NCBI GenBank assembly: GCA_024742575.1
Contig: JANSYF010000001.1
Location: forward strand, 83,606-147,605
Length of the DNA stretch: 64,000 bases
Reading direction: 5' to 3'
Origin: Paracoccaceae bacterium
GTDB taxonomy: Bacteria > Pseudomonadota > Alphaproteobacteria > Rhodobacterales > Rhodobacteraceae
Under the pieces are notes generated by a model. That model was not told where the DNA came from and did no database searches. It saw only the letters and a list, made by a program, of their open reading frames with translations. The translations under genes and the position numbers were made by a program. Within the stretch, counting starts at the first letter, position 1. Each line of letters opens with the position of its first letter. Below are positions 9,230-17,547 of this stretch, piece by piece.

Positions 9230-10611
9230 AGGTCCATCATATCCGGCAAGGCCGCAAAGAGCGCGCGCGCACCTTGCAGCGCGCCGCCTTTCGGTCGGCC
9301 CGGCGCGGGGCTGGGCTGCCAGCCATAGATGTCGAAGTGGATGTAGCGGTCGTGTTCGCTGACGAACCTACGTAGGAAAAGGGCTGCGGTAATGGAGCCA
9401 GCGAACCCACCTTTGGGCGCGTTGTCGAGATCCGCAATGCCGGGTTCGATTATCGCCTCGTAGGGGTCATGGAACGGCATGCGCCAGACTGGATCGGCCA
9501 TACGTCGTGCCGACAGGTCAAGCGAGGTCGCCGCGACATCATCGTCGGTGTAATAGGGCGCAATGTCAGGGCCGACGGCGACGCGCGCCGCGCCGGTCAG
9601 AGTTGCCATCGACACGATCAGATTCGGCTCTCCCTCGGACGCCAGTGTCAAGGCATCGGCCAACACCAGACGGCCTTCGGCATCGGTATTGTTGATTTCG
9701 ACAGTAAGACCCTTGCGTGAGGTCAGGATGTCCTGCGGTCGGAAGCTGTTACCGCTGATAGAGTTTTCGACCGCCGGGATCAGGACGCGGAGACGCACTT
9801 CAAGACCCGAAGCCATGATCATGTGGGCCAAGCCCAGCACGTTTGCTGCGCCGCCCATGTCTTTTTTCATCAAGCCCATAGAACTACCCGGCTTGATGTT
9901 GAGACCGCCCGTATCGAAACAGACGCCTTTGCCGACGAGCGTGATTTTGGGCCCACTATTGCCCCAACTCATGTCGATCAATCGCGGCGCGCGGTCAGAG
10001 GCCCGGCCCACCGTGTGGATCATCGGGAAATTGTCTTTAAGCAGCGCGTCGCCAGTGATGACGGTGATCTTGGCTTTATGCTCTTCCGCCAAGCCCCGGG
10101 CTGCAGACTCAAGATCTGCTGGTCCCATATCAGATGCTGGGGTGTTGATCAGATCACGGGTAAGAAATTCCGCTTCGGCCAAGATGGACACACGATCAGC
10201 ATCTACGCCTTCGGGCGTGACGAGCGTTGGGTGCTGCATGGCGTTGTCGCGGTAACGGGTGAATCCGTAACTGGCCAAGAGCCAACCCAGCGCTTCTTGT
10301 TCGAGTTGATCAGCGTCAACACCGCTGTCGATGCGATATGTGCCCGGAGCGAGTTTTGACAGGGCTGCCGCCAGTGGAAATCGGTCGCGTTTGCGGGTGG
10401 CACGCGTTCCGTAGCCGACCAAGGCCATCTCGGGATGGCCCGCTTCATCGGGGATCATCAATGCTGATCCGATACCGCCCTTGAAAGCGCTCGCTTCGAC
10501 CCACGTGCGAATGCGATCACTTTGCTGAGCCGCCCAGAGCGCGACATCCTCGCTGCCCAGAACGTGAATTGGCAAAGCTTTAGTGCCCGCAGGCGCGAGT
10601 GCGACGGTCAT
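9226..10611 (-). CDS. M17 family leucyl aminopeptidase
   Basis: Cytosolic two-metal aminopeptidase. The C-terminal catalytic domain shows GKGVCFDTGGLNIKPGS, MGLMKKDMGGAANV and NTDAEGRLVLADAL, which contain the metal ligands and active-site Lys/Arg of the family. The protein is 461 residues when started at the ATG at 10611, preceded on the minus strand by GGAGAAAGGGATCATC, a clear ribosome-binding site. An open extension to 10782 overlaps a different gene and is rejected. It is coupled to the downstream NlpC/P60 gene. Many Rhodobacterales carry this shorter M17 paralogue next to a C40 peptidase (from memory), which supports a cell-wall peptide role over general protein turnover. Confidence 0.92.
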   Translation of the reverse strand: MTVALAPAGTKALPIHVLGSEDVALWAAQQSDRIRTWVEASAFKGGIGSALMIPDEAGHPEMALVGYGTRATRKRDRFPLAAALSKLAPGTYRIDSGVDADQLEQEALGWLLASYGFTRYRDNAMQHPTLVTPEGVDADRVSILAEAEFLTRDLINTPASDMGPADLESAARGLAEEHKAKITVITGDALLKDNFPMIHTVGRASDRAPRLIDMSWGNSGPKITLVGKGVCFDTGGLNIKPGSSMGLMKKDMGGAANVLGLAHMIMASGLEVRLRVLIPAVENSISGNSFRPQDILTSRKGLTVEINNTDAEGRLVLADALTLASEGEPNLIVSMATLTGAARVAVGPDIAPYYTDDDVAATSLDLSARRMADPVWRMPFHDPYEAIIEPGIADLDNAPKGGFAGSITAALFLRRFVSEHDRYIHFDIYGWQPSPAPGRPKGGALQGARALFAALPDMMDL

Positions 10612-10670
10612 GATGATCCCTTTCTCCGATGGTGCGAGGGTACGCCCTTGCACACGCGCTGCAAGCGGAA

Positions 10671-11054
10671 TCAGAGGGATAGATCGTTGCCCAAATCTGC
10701 AAAAGACATGGCCATTTCGCCCCAGCGCAAAAACCGGCATAGCGTCGCCGCAAGCGCGACCGGATCCGACTGATCGATGCAAATCATCACATCGCGACCA
10801 ATATGAGCCAATCCGGATAAACCGATCTGATCGGCAATCGGTATGACAGCATGAACCGATTTGCGTAGAGTCGGATGGTTCCCTGCAGCGTAGTCATTGC
10901 GAATCTGTACGAAGCGCGCTGCAATATCTTCGAGCGCTCGACACAGGATGTTTTCTGCAACGGACTGACCCAGATCACGGCTCAGGCGGTGCAGCGTGTC
11001 TTCGTCGAAATATGCCGTATCGCACGGATGCAAAACCGAGATCTTCTGCATCAT
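10671..11054 (-). CDS. conserved hypothetical protein, possible Hpt-like helical domain
   Basis: 127 residues, mostly helical by composition, with no membrane segment. The second half contains TLRKSVHAVIPIADQIGLSG followed by LAHIGRDV and a closing helix with ALAATLCRFLRWGE. That spacing recalls histidine phosphotransfer domains, in which a His sits in the first helix of such a pair, but the usual HxLKG signature is absent, so this is only a suggestion. The ATG at 11054 follows AAAGGATTATTA. The gene sits 59 bp upstream of the M17 aminopeptidase on the same strand and may be cotranscribed. Function unknown. Confidence 0.7.
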   Translation of the reverse strand: MMQKISVLHPCDTAYFDEDTLHRLSRDLGQSVAENILCRALEDIAARFVQIRNDYAAGNHPTLRKSVHAVIPIADQIGLSGLAHIGRDVMICIDQSDPVALAATLCRFLRWGEMAMSFADLGNDLSL

Positions 11055-11199
11055 TAATAATCCTTTCTCACCCCGACCTGATGCTCTCTATCGCAGAGCC
11101 GCCTTTCGAATTGGTAAGCCCGCGACTGTTTTTCTCTCGAATTCCGATTAATTTCGACGTATCCCGCTTGGAACGAAGACCCTAGAGGCGGAGGATTTC

Positions 11200-11850
11200 A
11201 TGAACGCCGCGAAGCCGCTGCCAGCGTATCTCATCCAACGGTATCAAGGCTGGAAGGCCACGACCTATTCGGACAACCGCGCTTGGTACAAGCGTCTGGC
11301 GACCGAAGGGCAACGCCCCCGAGCGATGGTGATTTCCTGCTGTGACAGCCGTGTGCATGTCACGTCGATCTTCGGTGCGGATCAGGGCGAATTCTTTATC
11401 CACCGCAACATCGCGAACCTTGTTCCGCCTTACGAACCTGATGGTGATCACCATGGCACGTCAGCCGCTGTAGAGTATGCGGTCACAGCTTTGAACGTCG
11501 CACATCTGATTGTGCTGGGTCATTCGCAATGCGGTGGGGTGCAAGGTTGCCTTGATATGTGTTCTGGCAACGCGCCGCATCTTGAGGAGCAGTCAAGTTT
11601 TGTCGGCCGTTGGATGGATATCCTGCGGCCCGGCTATGAGCGTGTCAAAGCGATGAACACCCCCGAAGGTCAGGTGCGGGCGCTGGAAAAAGAAGCGGTA
11701 ATCGTGTCACTTGAGAATTTGATGACGTTCCCGTTCATCCGGGAGGCTGTCGAGCAGAATCTGCTGACACTGCACGGCCTTTGGACTGACATCGGCGAAG
11801 GTGGTTTGGAGTATTTCGAACCCAAGAGCAGGGACTTTCACCCAGTCTGA
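11200..11850 (+). CDS. beta-class carbonic anhydrase
   Basis: Zinc enzyme for reversible CO2 hydration, here 216 residues. Zinc ligands are visible as Cys47 in the CCDSRVH motif (with Asp49-Arg51 forming the usual C-x-D-x-R pair), His108 and Cys111 in GHSQCGGVQG. SAAVEYAV before the second motif is typical. The ATG at 11200 follows GGCGGAGGATTTC, a good ribosome-binding site. It stands alone on the plus strand between two minus-strand genes and its stop abuts the stop of the next gene (11850/11851). In marine heterotrophs such enzymes supply bicarbonate for anaplerotic carboxylation. No unusual residues. Confidence 0.95.
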   Translation: MNAAKPLPAYLIQRYQGWKATTYSDNRAWYKRLATEGQRPRAMVISCCDSRVHVTSIFGADQGEFFIHRNIANLVPPYEPDGDHHGTSAAVEYAVTALNVAHLIVLGHSQCGGVQGCLDMCSGNAPHLEEQSSFVGRWMDILRPGYERVKAMNTPEGQVRALEKEAVIVSLENLMTFPFIREAVEQNLLTLHGLWTDIGEGGLEYFEPKSRDFHPV

Positions 11851-12177
11851 TCAGTTCTGAAGCGTCGCCTTTACACCGCTACAATCCGTGCGCAGCTTGG
11901 GTCGTCCCAAACGTTCTGCAAGCCGCGCCAGCGGCGACCCGATCATTGATCCTGTGCAGATCGGTTTGCCCGTCTCATCGGCCAGAACCAGATGCCCGTT
12001 CCGAAAGGTGATCGCGTAGCCCTTTGACGCTAGTCGGCTGCACAGGTCACCCCAACTTGTTGCGCGTTCGAAATGGGGCAGGAGAACCGTTCGCAGAAGC
12101 ATCGCGGATTCACTGTCCAAAGGCAGTGGCATGCCGGAGGAAGACTCGGCGGGAAATGGAACAGATTGTACGGCCAT
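11851..12177 (-). CDS. conserved hypothetical protein (108 aa)
   Basis: A small soluble protein I do not recognise beyond having seen similar sequences in Rhodobacterales. It contains LLRTVLLPHFERATSWGDLC, then SKGYAITFRNGHLVLADETG and a basic C-terminus around RLAERLGRPKLR, suggesting a compact alpha/beta fold that could contact nucleic acid. The frame is open as far as 12378, but the ATG at 12177, with GAAGGTACTCCC upstream, begins the part with protein-like composition. The 197 bp between this start and the preceding hydrolase stop then hold no gene. No partner or function can be named. Confidence 0.65.
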   Translation of the reverse strand: MAVQSVPFPAESSSGMPLPLDSESAMLLRTVLLPHFERATSWGDLCSRLASKGYAITFRNGHLVLADETGKPICTGSMIGSPLARLAERLGRPKLRTDCSGVKATLQN

Positions 12178-12374
12178 GGGAGTACCTTCACTATTTCCTA
12201 ACACGTTAAAAAGGGTGCGATCCAAATGCGGCAAGAATGGGGCAGCCAAAAGAACCGCCCTATTGTGTGAAAAACACGCAACAGAGCGTTCGATTTCGTG
12301 ATTACTATTTATGCATTCAGAACGCTGTTGCAGGCTTTTGCCAGACGATGATTTGAAAAACTCAGTTGGCTGGG

Positions 12375-13139
12375 TCACTGAACTGCTGCGTAGTTTCGCG
12401 CTGGAACACTTTTGAGCGGCGTGTTGAACCGGAGGATCGGAATACCACCAAGTTCTTCCATTTGTCGTCGAAATTTTCGCGGCTTTCCATTGATCAGATT
12501 TTGTACCAATAGCGCCAGAGCACCTTGTTCTTTTAGCCGTGCAGCAACGTTGTGATCGGTTTCAGGCATGATGTAATGCGAAATTCCGGGCGCTTTTGGA
12601 AACCGCAGGGCATGGGCCAACTCTCGCTGTTCGTCACCGTGGAAAATGAAATACTTGGTGGCTTTGGGCCGCAGGGCTTCGACTTTCGGAAAATGAAATG
12701 TGTTTATCTGTTTACGAAAGTAGAACCAACGATCCTCTTCGGGCACTTCATCGACATGCACAGAATATTGCGGCGTAAATGCAATCACGCGTTCAAAATC
12801 GAAAAACCGAGATAGGTGAAGCGCCATTGTGCCGCCCATCGAATTGCCGATAGCGATCACCCGTTCGGCGTTCACGTGTTCCACGACTGCCCGGATGCAA
12901 TACAAGATCTGATCCGCCATGCCATCGCCATTGAGCCAGCTTCGCGACGTGTCACTGACAAACAGCACATGGTTCTGACGGCCTGCAGAAGCGATACCGG
13001 GAAATTCGGGCGGGGGTTCGATATTTCTTTTGTTGCCGACCCCAGAAAAGCTGACAACAAGATCGGCCCCATCACCTTCGAGATATCTGACCCGCAATGG
13101 ACCCTTTTCGAACAGCAAGGGAATCTCAGTTTCAGACAT
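12375..13139 (-). CDS. alpha/beta hydrolase family protein
   Basis: 254 residues with an alpha/beta-hydrolase layout: an early LVVSFSGVGN loop, the nucleophile elbow AIGNSMGGTMALHLSRFF (Ser in GNSMGG, about residue 107), YFIFHGDEQRELAHALRF late in the protein, and a possible catalytic His in PETDHNVAARL. There is no signal peptide, so it is probably cytoplasmic. Substrate is unknown. The ATG at 13139 is preferred to one at 13166 because the residues it drops are not family-like, although the only purine-rich site (GGAAAGCGGG) is somewhat far upstream. Similar YqiA/YcjY-like esterases are widespread. Confidence 0.75.
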   Translation of the reverse strand: MSETEIPLLFEKGPLRVRYLEGDGADLVVSFSGVGNKRNIEPPPEFPGIASAGRQNHVLFVSDTSRSWLNGDGMADQILYCIRAVVEHVNAERVIAIGNSMGGTMALHLSRFFDFERVIAFTPQYSVHVDEVPEEDRWFYFRKQINTFHFPKVEALRPKATKYFIFHGDEQRELAHALRFPKAPGISHYIMPETDHNVAARLKEQGALALLVQNLINGKPRKFRRQMEELGGIPILRFNTPLKSVPARNYAAVQ

Positions 13140-13290
13140 GATGCCGACCCGCTTTCCTAAATGCACAGCTAAAGATGCATACGGGGCGACCTGACCAATT
13201 TTTAGGCAGCAATAAGGAGAATAAAGACCATTCCGTGGATCACCACGCCGTTGAGAGCGCGCGATTGCGTTTCAAAATAATGCGGGACAC

Positions 13291-13326
13291 CTACAAAAAA
13301 GGCGCCGCAAAACTGCGACGCCTTTC
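13291..13326 (-). terminator. intrinsic terminator downstream of asd
   Basis: On the minus strand a 12-bp stem (arms 13314-13325 and 13298-13309, one G-U pair) with a four-base loop is followed by a run of six T residues (13295-13300). It lies 20 bp beyond the asd stop. Classic rho-independent structure. Confidence 0.88.
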
Positions 13327-13345
13327 TTTTGTGGTTTTATAGGTG

Positions 13346-14368
13346 TTAGCCTTTTTTCAGGACTTCCCGGCCCAACACCTCAGCGATTTGCACTGCGTTG
13401 AGGGCTGCGCCCTTGCGCAGGTTGTCGGACACGCACCAGAGGTTAAGGCCGTTTTCGATTGTTGAGTCTTGACGGATGCGGCTGATGAAAGTCGCATAAT
13501 CACCAACACATTCGACAGGCGATACATAGCCGCCCGGTTCACGCTTATCGATGACCATGACGCCGGGCGCTTCGCGCAGGATATCGCGTGCCTCATCTTC
13601 GTCGAGATGATCTTCGAATTCGATGTTGATCGCTTCTGAGTGACCAACGAAAACCGGCACCCGCACGCAAGTGGCCGTGACCTTGATCGACGGATCGATG
13701 ATCTTTTTTGTTTCGACCATCATCTTCCATTCTTCCTTGGTCGAACCGTCTTCCATGAAAACGTCGATCTGAGGAATTACGTTAAAAGCAATCTGCTTTT
13801 GGAACTTGGCCGGAGGCACCTCTGTCACCGGGTTGTAGACTGCCTTTGTCTGATCCCAAAGTTCGTCCATGCCCTCTTTGCCCGCGCCGGACACGGACTG
13901 ATACGTGCTGACAACGACACGCTTAATACGCGCGCGATCGTGCAAGGGCTTTAGCGCGACAACCATCTGCGCGGTCGAACAATTCGGGTTCGCGATAATG
14001 TTCTTCTTGGAATAGCCATGGATCGCATCGGCATTACATTCCGGCACAATCAAAGGGACGTCGGGATCGTAGCGGTAGAGCGACGAGTTGTCGATCACCA
14101 CACAACCTGCCTTGGCCGAGACTGGCGCGTATTTCTTGGTCGCGTCGGAGCCGATGGCGAACAGAGCGATATCCCAGCCCGTGAAATCAAACGTGTCGAG
14201 ATCCTGCGTCTTCAGCGTCTTGTCGCCAAAGCTGACCTCCGTGCCAAGCGACCGGCGCGACGCAAGCACGGCGATCTCATCAACAGGGAACTGGCGCTCG
14301 GCCAGGATGTTCAGCATTTCGCGGCCCACGTTACCGGTGGCGCCTGCAACGACGACTCTGTAGCCCAT
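13346..14368 (-). CDS. asd: aspartate-semialdehyde dehydrogenase
   Basis: Reduces aspartyl phosphate to aspartate semialdehyde, the branch point to lysine/diaminopimelate, threonine and methionine; dapD and dapE of the lysine branch lie 6-11 kb away. The 340 residues begin with the NADP-binding GATGNVGREMLNIL, have the catalytic Cys in NPNCSTAQMVVALKPLHD (about residue 133) and RVPVFVGHSEAINIEF with the active-site His. The length and the VPECNAD segment are typical of the Gram-negative short type. The start at 14368 has GAAAGGAGAGCCAA just upstream. A strong terminator follows the gene, so it is probably the end of a short transcript. Confidence 0.97.
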   Translation of the reverse strand: MGYRVVVAGATGNVGREMLNILAERQFPVDEIAVLASRRSLGTEVSFGDKTLKTQDLDTFDFTGWDIALFAIGSDATKKYAPVSAKAGCVVIDNSSLYRYDPDVPLIVPECNADAIHGYSKKNIIANPNCSTAQMVVALKPLHDRARIKRVVVSTYQSVSGAGKEGMDELWDQTKAVYNPVTEVPPAKFQKQIAFNVIPQIDVFMEDGSTKEEWKMMVETKKIIDPSIKVTATCVRVPVFVGHSEAINIEFEDHLDEDEARDILREAPGVMVIDKREPGGYVSPVECVGDYATFISRIRQDSTIENGLNLWCVSDNLRKGAALNAVQIAEVLGREVLKKG

Positions 14369-14380
14369 TTGGCTCTCCTT

Positions 14381-14596
14381 TCACTTGCCAGCGTCCGGTG
14401 TCGTGTCCGGCTGCTGGACTGAGCGTGGCTCATACAGGACTTGCTGCGCATGCGAAAGGGTGTTGCGCAGAGCGTTTGCCGCAGGTCTTTTAGGCGTGCT
14501 TTTTCGAGCGATTGATCGGACTGGTCCGGCGCGACTGCACGCTTTCTTGCGAAATTCCTTGTCGGATCCCAGCCAGAGGCGTACGCTGTCTGGCAT
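14381..14596 (-). CDS. possible small basic protein upstream of asd
   Basis: An open frame of 71 codons fills the gap between asd and the large membrane protein, ending 12 bp before the asd start on the same strand. The product would be basic and hydrophilic (VRLWLGSDKEFRKKACSRAG, later NALRNTLSHAQQVLYEPRS) with no recognisable domain or membrane segment. No other gene covers the stretch, and the composition is not absurd, but there is no clear ribosome-binding site and no family match. It may equally be the asd leader region. Low confidence. Confidence 0.3.
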   Translation of the reverse strand: MPDSVRLWLGSDKEFRKKACSRAGPVRSIARKSTPKRPAANALRNTLSHAQQVLYEPRSVQQPDTTPDAGK

Positions 14597-14621
14597 TTAA
14601 GCACGAACCTTTTTTGGTCAA

Positions 14622-16685
14622 ATGTCACATTCAGATACACACCTCATTCTCGTGGTTCACGGGATTGGCGAACAATCCTGTGGTGAAACCGTCGATCAAG
14701 TTGTTGCTGGCGCAATAGCCCGGCATCCGTCGCGCCCTGCCTCTGATCTGGCCGAAGCACCAATAACGGTGCAATCCTCGCACCTTACGCTCACCGAACA
14801 GGATTTCACGGAAAGCAGCGACGATCCGGTTCGCCCGGTGTTCGACTGTCATACCCACACGTTGGAACCAGCGGGGGATGGTCAGCAGCGCGCCGTCTTT
14901 GCAGAGGTCCACTGGTCTGATCTGTCCCCCGCGCCAAAAGGGGCCATTTCAACGATTCTCGATCTTCTCAAGCTGATTCTCGGGCTTGGTTATGTCGCCA
15001 TGGACAATGTCGAGAACACCAAGATGTCTTTGTTCGACCGGGGTCTGGTGCATCTGTTCAACTGGGTGTTCTACGGCGGAATCGCGGTCATCAACGCCAT
15101 GCTGTTGGTGGGAACAATCCTTGTTCTGGGCCATGAATACCTGCCTGGTGTCGGTTACCTGTCGGTTCTGGTGGCGAATGCCGGGTTGGGTGTCGGGTTG
15201 TGGGCCTATTTGAAACATATCGGGGCCAGGAGCCCGCGGTTTCTTGTGACCGTGTTCCGGCGGGGGGTGCTCGTCTGGTCTGGGCTTGCGGCGCTGCTGC
15301 TTGCCTTTAGCGTGTTTGCGGCCGACGCGGTGCGGGCACAGTTTCAGTCGATCTTTGCGTCCCTTCCCGAAACGCTTACGGCGCAAAGCAAGGGATGCGC
15401 AGCGTTCGCCGCCCTGCCCGAGGCGAACGGCAATACGGTGCCGGTCGCGCAGGATTTCGGGATCGACAGTCTGTCCTGTTTCATCGAGGTGAACATCTTT
15501 GCGATGGGGTTGCTTTGGGTGTTTGCCGCACTGTTGGTCGTGGTGTCTCTGGTTGGTTTCAGGGACACGCCCAAGCGCATCATCTACCCGTCAGTCTGTG
15601 GTGCGATGCTGATGTTCTGGTCGGTGTTCACGACGGGCTTTTGGCTCGTATTGCAACAGCTTCTGGGTCAGTTCGACCGGACACACGAAAATTGTGCATC
15701 ACTGGTTGCATCGCTTGGGGATGCGCCGTCCCTTGCCCAGATGACCAGTGATGGGCAAACCGCCTTTGGTCTGCTCTGCTTGCACATGGAGCAGGCGGTA
15801 GGAACCCTGGCGATATCGGTGGCTTTCATGTTGCTGACCATCGCAGCCGCTGTGCTGGCCTATGTCGTCGGTGCGCGGGTGATTGTGAACATCTGGGTTC
15901 GGCTGATCCTCGTGATCTTTCCCGTGGCGCTGGTTCTTATCCTGATCCTTGGTGGCGACATCACCGGAAATTCGCAAGACGCCAACCCCTTTGCGCCGTT
16001 TCGCACACTATCAATCGCCATCGCGCTGGGGGCGGAGTTGTTGATCTACAATTTCAATGAAACGGTTGCGGCAGCACTGGGTGTGGCGCGGGATGTGATC
16101 GTGTATCTGGTCCGGGCCGAATGCAAATGGACGGTGCCAGCGGGCGAACGCGAAGGGAATTACCCCCGCCGTGCACTGATCGAAGCGCGGTTCGACCGGG
16201 TGTTCCTGTTCATGCTGAACGCGCTGGCCCCCGACCGGATCACAGTGATCAGCCATTCGCAGGGAACTGTGGTTGCCGCGCGGTCCCTGCAGCGTTTGAT
16301 GCCGGGGCTGACTGCATCTGACCCGACGCTGCCTGGGCGGATTCGGCTGATCACGATGGGATCACCGATTTCGCACATCTACGAGGAATATTTCCCCGAG
16401 AATTATCCGCTGACGCGCAGGGACATTTCGGAAGACTTGGTCTGGCACAATCTTTGCCGGACGAAGGACTATGTCGGTCAGACGATCGGCACGACGGGCA
16501 TCCCACCGGGCAATGACCTTTGTGTCGGGGACGGTGGTCACAGCCACTATTTCACCGATCAGCGCGTTTGGACGCTGCTGTGGGAACGGGTCGGGTTTCG
16601 GCTGTTCTCGACGCCGCCGGGGATGGCCGCGGTCAGCGGCCGGGAATATCCGACCGGGCTGGCGCAGGATCCCAATTCTCGATGA
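14622..16685 (+). CDS. large membrane protein with lipase-like motifs
   Basis: 687 residues combining two features. The N-terminus (residues 8-17) reads LILVVHGIGE, and a late GxSxG-type motif SHSQGTVVAARSLQ (about residue 550) is followed by RIRLITMGSPISHIYEEYFP and a C-terminal GGHSHYF, an arrangement seen in alpha/beta-hydrolase lipases. Between them lie about eight hydrophobic segments (roughly residues 150-500). The hydrolase fold therefore appears interrupted by a membrane domain, putting the active site on the cytoplasmic side. I know no characterised member. It is monocistronic, and its 3' end overlaps the convergent LOG gene by 53 bp. Could be a phospholipase or lipid-ester hydrolase; substrate unknown. 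Confidence 0.72.
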   Translation: MSHSDTHLILVVHGIGEQSCGETVDQVVAGAIARHPSRPASDLAEAPITVQSSHLTLTEQDFTESSDDPVRPVFDCHTHTLEPAGDGQQRAVFAEVHWSDLSPAPKGAISTILDLLKLILGLGYVAMDNVENTKMSLFDRGLVHLFNWVFYGGIAVINAMLLVGTILVLGHEYLPGVGYLSVLVANAGLGVGLWAYLKHIGARSPRFLVTVFRRGVLVWSGLAALLLAFSVFAADAVRAQFQSIFASLPETLTAQSKGCAAFAALPEANGNTVPVAQDFGIDSLSCFIEVNIFAMGLLWVFAALLVVVSLVGFRDTPKRIIYPSVCGAMLMFWSVFTTGFWLVLQQLLGQFDRTHENCASLVASLGDAPSLAQMTSDGQTAFGLLCLHMEQAVGTLAISVAFMLLTIAAAVLAYVVGARVIVNIWVRLILVIFPVALVLILILGGDITGNSQDANPFAPFRTLSIAIALGAELLIYNFNETVAAALGVARDVIVYLVRAECKWTVPAGEREGNYPRRALIEARFDRVFLFMLNALAPDRITVISHSQGTVVAARSLQRLMPGLTASDPTLPGRIRLITMGSPISHIYEEYFPENYPLTRRDISEDLVWHNLCRTKDYVGQTIGTTGIPPGNDLCVGDGGHSHYFTDQRVWTLLWERVGFRLFSTPPGMAAVSGREYPTGLAQDPNSR

Positions 16686-17481
16686 TCTCGGCTGCCTCTT
16701 CAGCGGTTTCGACAAACCGGAACAGATCAAGGTCTTCCGGGCTGATCGTTCCAGCATCGGCCAGCGCATCCCAGTTGATGATCTTTTCCCAGAACGCGCG
16801 ACCAAACAGCAGGAATGGCACGCGCTGCATGCGGCCCGTCTGAATCAGGGTCAGGGATTCGAACATTTCGTCCAAGGTACCGAACCCACCGGGAAAGACG
16901 CAGATCGCGCGGGCGCGCATGAGGAAGTGCATCTTGCGGATCGCGAAATAGTGAAAGTTGAAGCAAAGTTCGGGCGTGACGTATTCGTTCGGCGCCTGTT
17001 CATGCGGCAGCACGATATTCAGGCCAATGGATTTGCCCCCCTCTTCGGCCGCACCGCGATTGCCTGCTTCCATCACACCCGGACCACCGCCGGTGACCAC
17101 GACAAATTCGCGGCCTTTGCTGTCGTTGGACTTGCGGGTCATCAGGCGAGCAAAACTGCGCGCCTCGTCGTAGAAATGCGACAGGTCGGCCAGCGTTTTG
17201 GTGCGCGCCTTGTCGGCCTCTGACGGACGCGGGATGCGAGCGCCGCCAAACAAAACGATGGTGCTTTCGATCTGATGTTCGTCCAGCATGAGTTGCGGCT
17301 TAAGCAATTCAAGCTGCAACCGGACCGGACGCAGTTCCTCGCGGCACAGGAAATCTTCGTCAGCAAAGGCCAACCGATAGGCAGGCGAGCGCGTCTGCGC
17401 TGTGTCCGGAACATGGCTTGCCGTGCTGCGGTCAAGGCCAGCATCGCGGAACGGGCTGTTGCGTTGATCTTTCATGAGCAT
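16633..17481 (-). CDS. LOG family protein (TIGR00730-type, phosphoribohydrolase-like)
   Basis: Rossmann-fold nucleotide enzyme related to cytokinin-activating LOG and to PpnN, which cleave the N-glycosidic bond of nucleoside monophosphates. The 282 residues contain the hallmarks VVTGGGPGVMEAGNRGA and FPGGFGTLDEMFESL. It has an N-terminal extension of about 80 residues compared with the short plant-like LOGs, as in the longer proteobacterial group. The ATG at 17481 is preceded by AAGGAACCC; a second ATG lies two codons on. The last 17 codons overlap the end of the convergent membrane-protein gene. Real substrate (AMP, GMP or other) is not predictable. Confidence 0.9.
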   Translation of the reverse strand: MLMKDQRNSPFRDAGLDRSTASHVPDTAQTRSPAYRLAFADEDFLCREELRPVRLQLELLKPQLMLDEHQIESTIVLFGGARIPRPSEADKARTKTLADLSHFYDEARSFARLMTRKSNDSKGREFVVVTGGGPGVMEAGNRGAAEEGGKSIGLNIVLPHEQAPNEYVTPELCFNFHYFAIRKMHFLMRARAICVFPGGFGTLDEMFESLTLIQTGRMQRVPFLLFGRAFWEKIINWDALADAGTISPEDLDLFRFVETAEEAAEIIENWDPAPARSDIPGR

Positions 17482-17547
17482 GGGTTCCTTGTTCGCTTGC
17501 GCTTAGACCTATAGCGTCCGGGCCAAAGTGACCAGAGAGGCGAAGCG

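Noticed and set aside
10611..10782. N-terminal extension of the M17 aminopeptidase
   Set aside because: It overlaps another gene on the same strand, lacks a ribosome-binding site and has no aminopeptidase-like sequence. The ATG at 10611 has a strong site.
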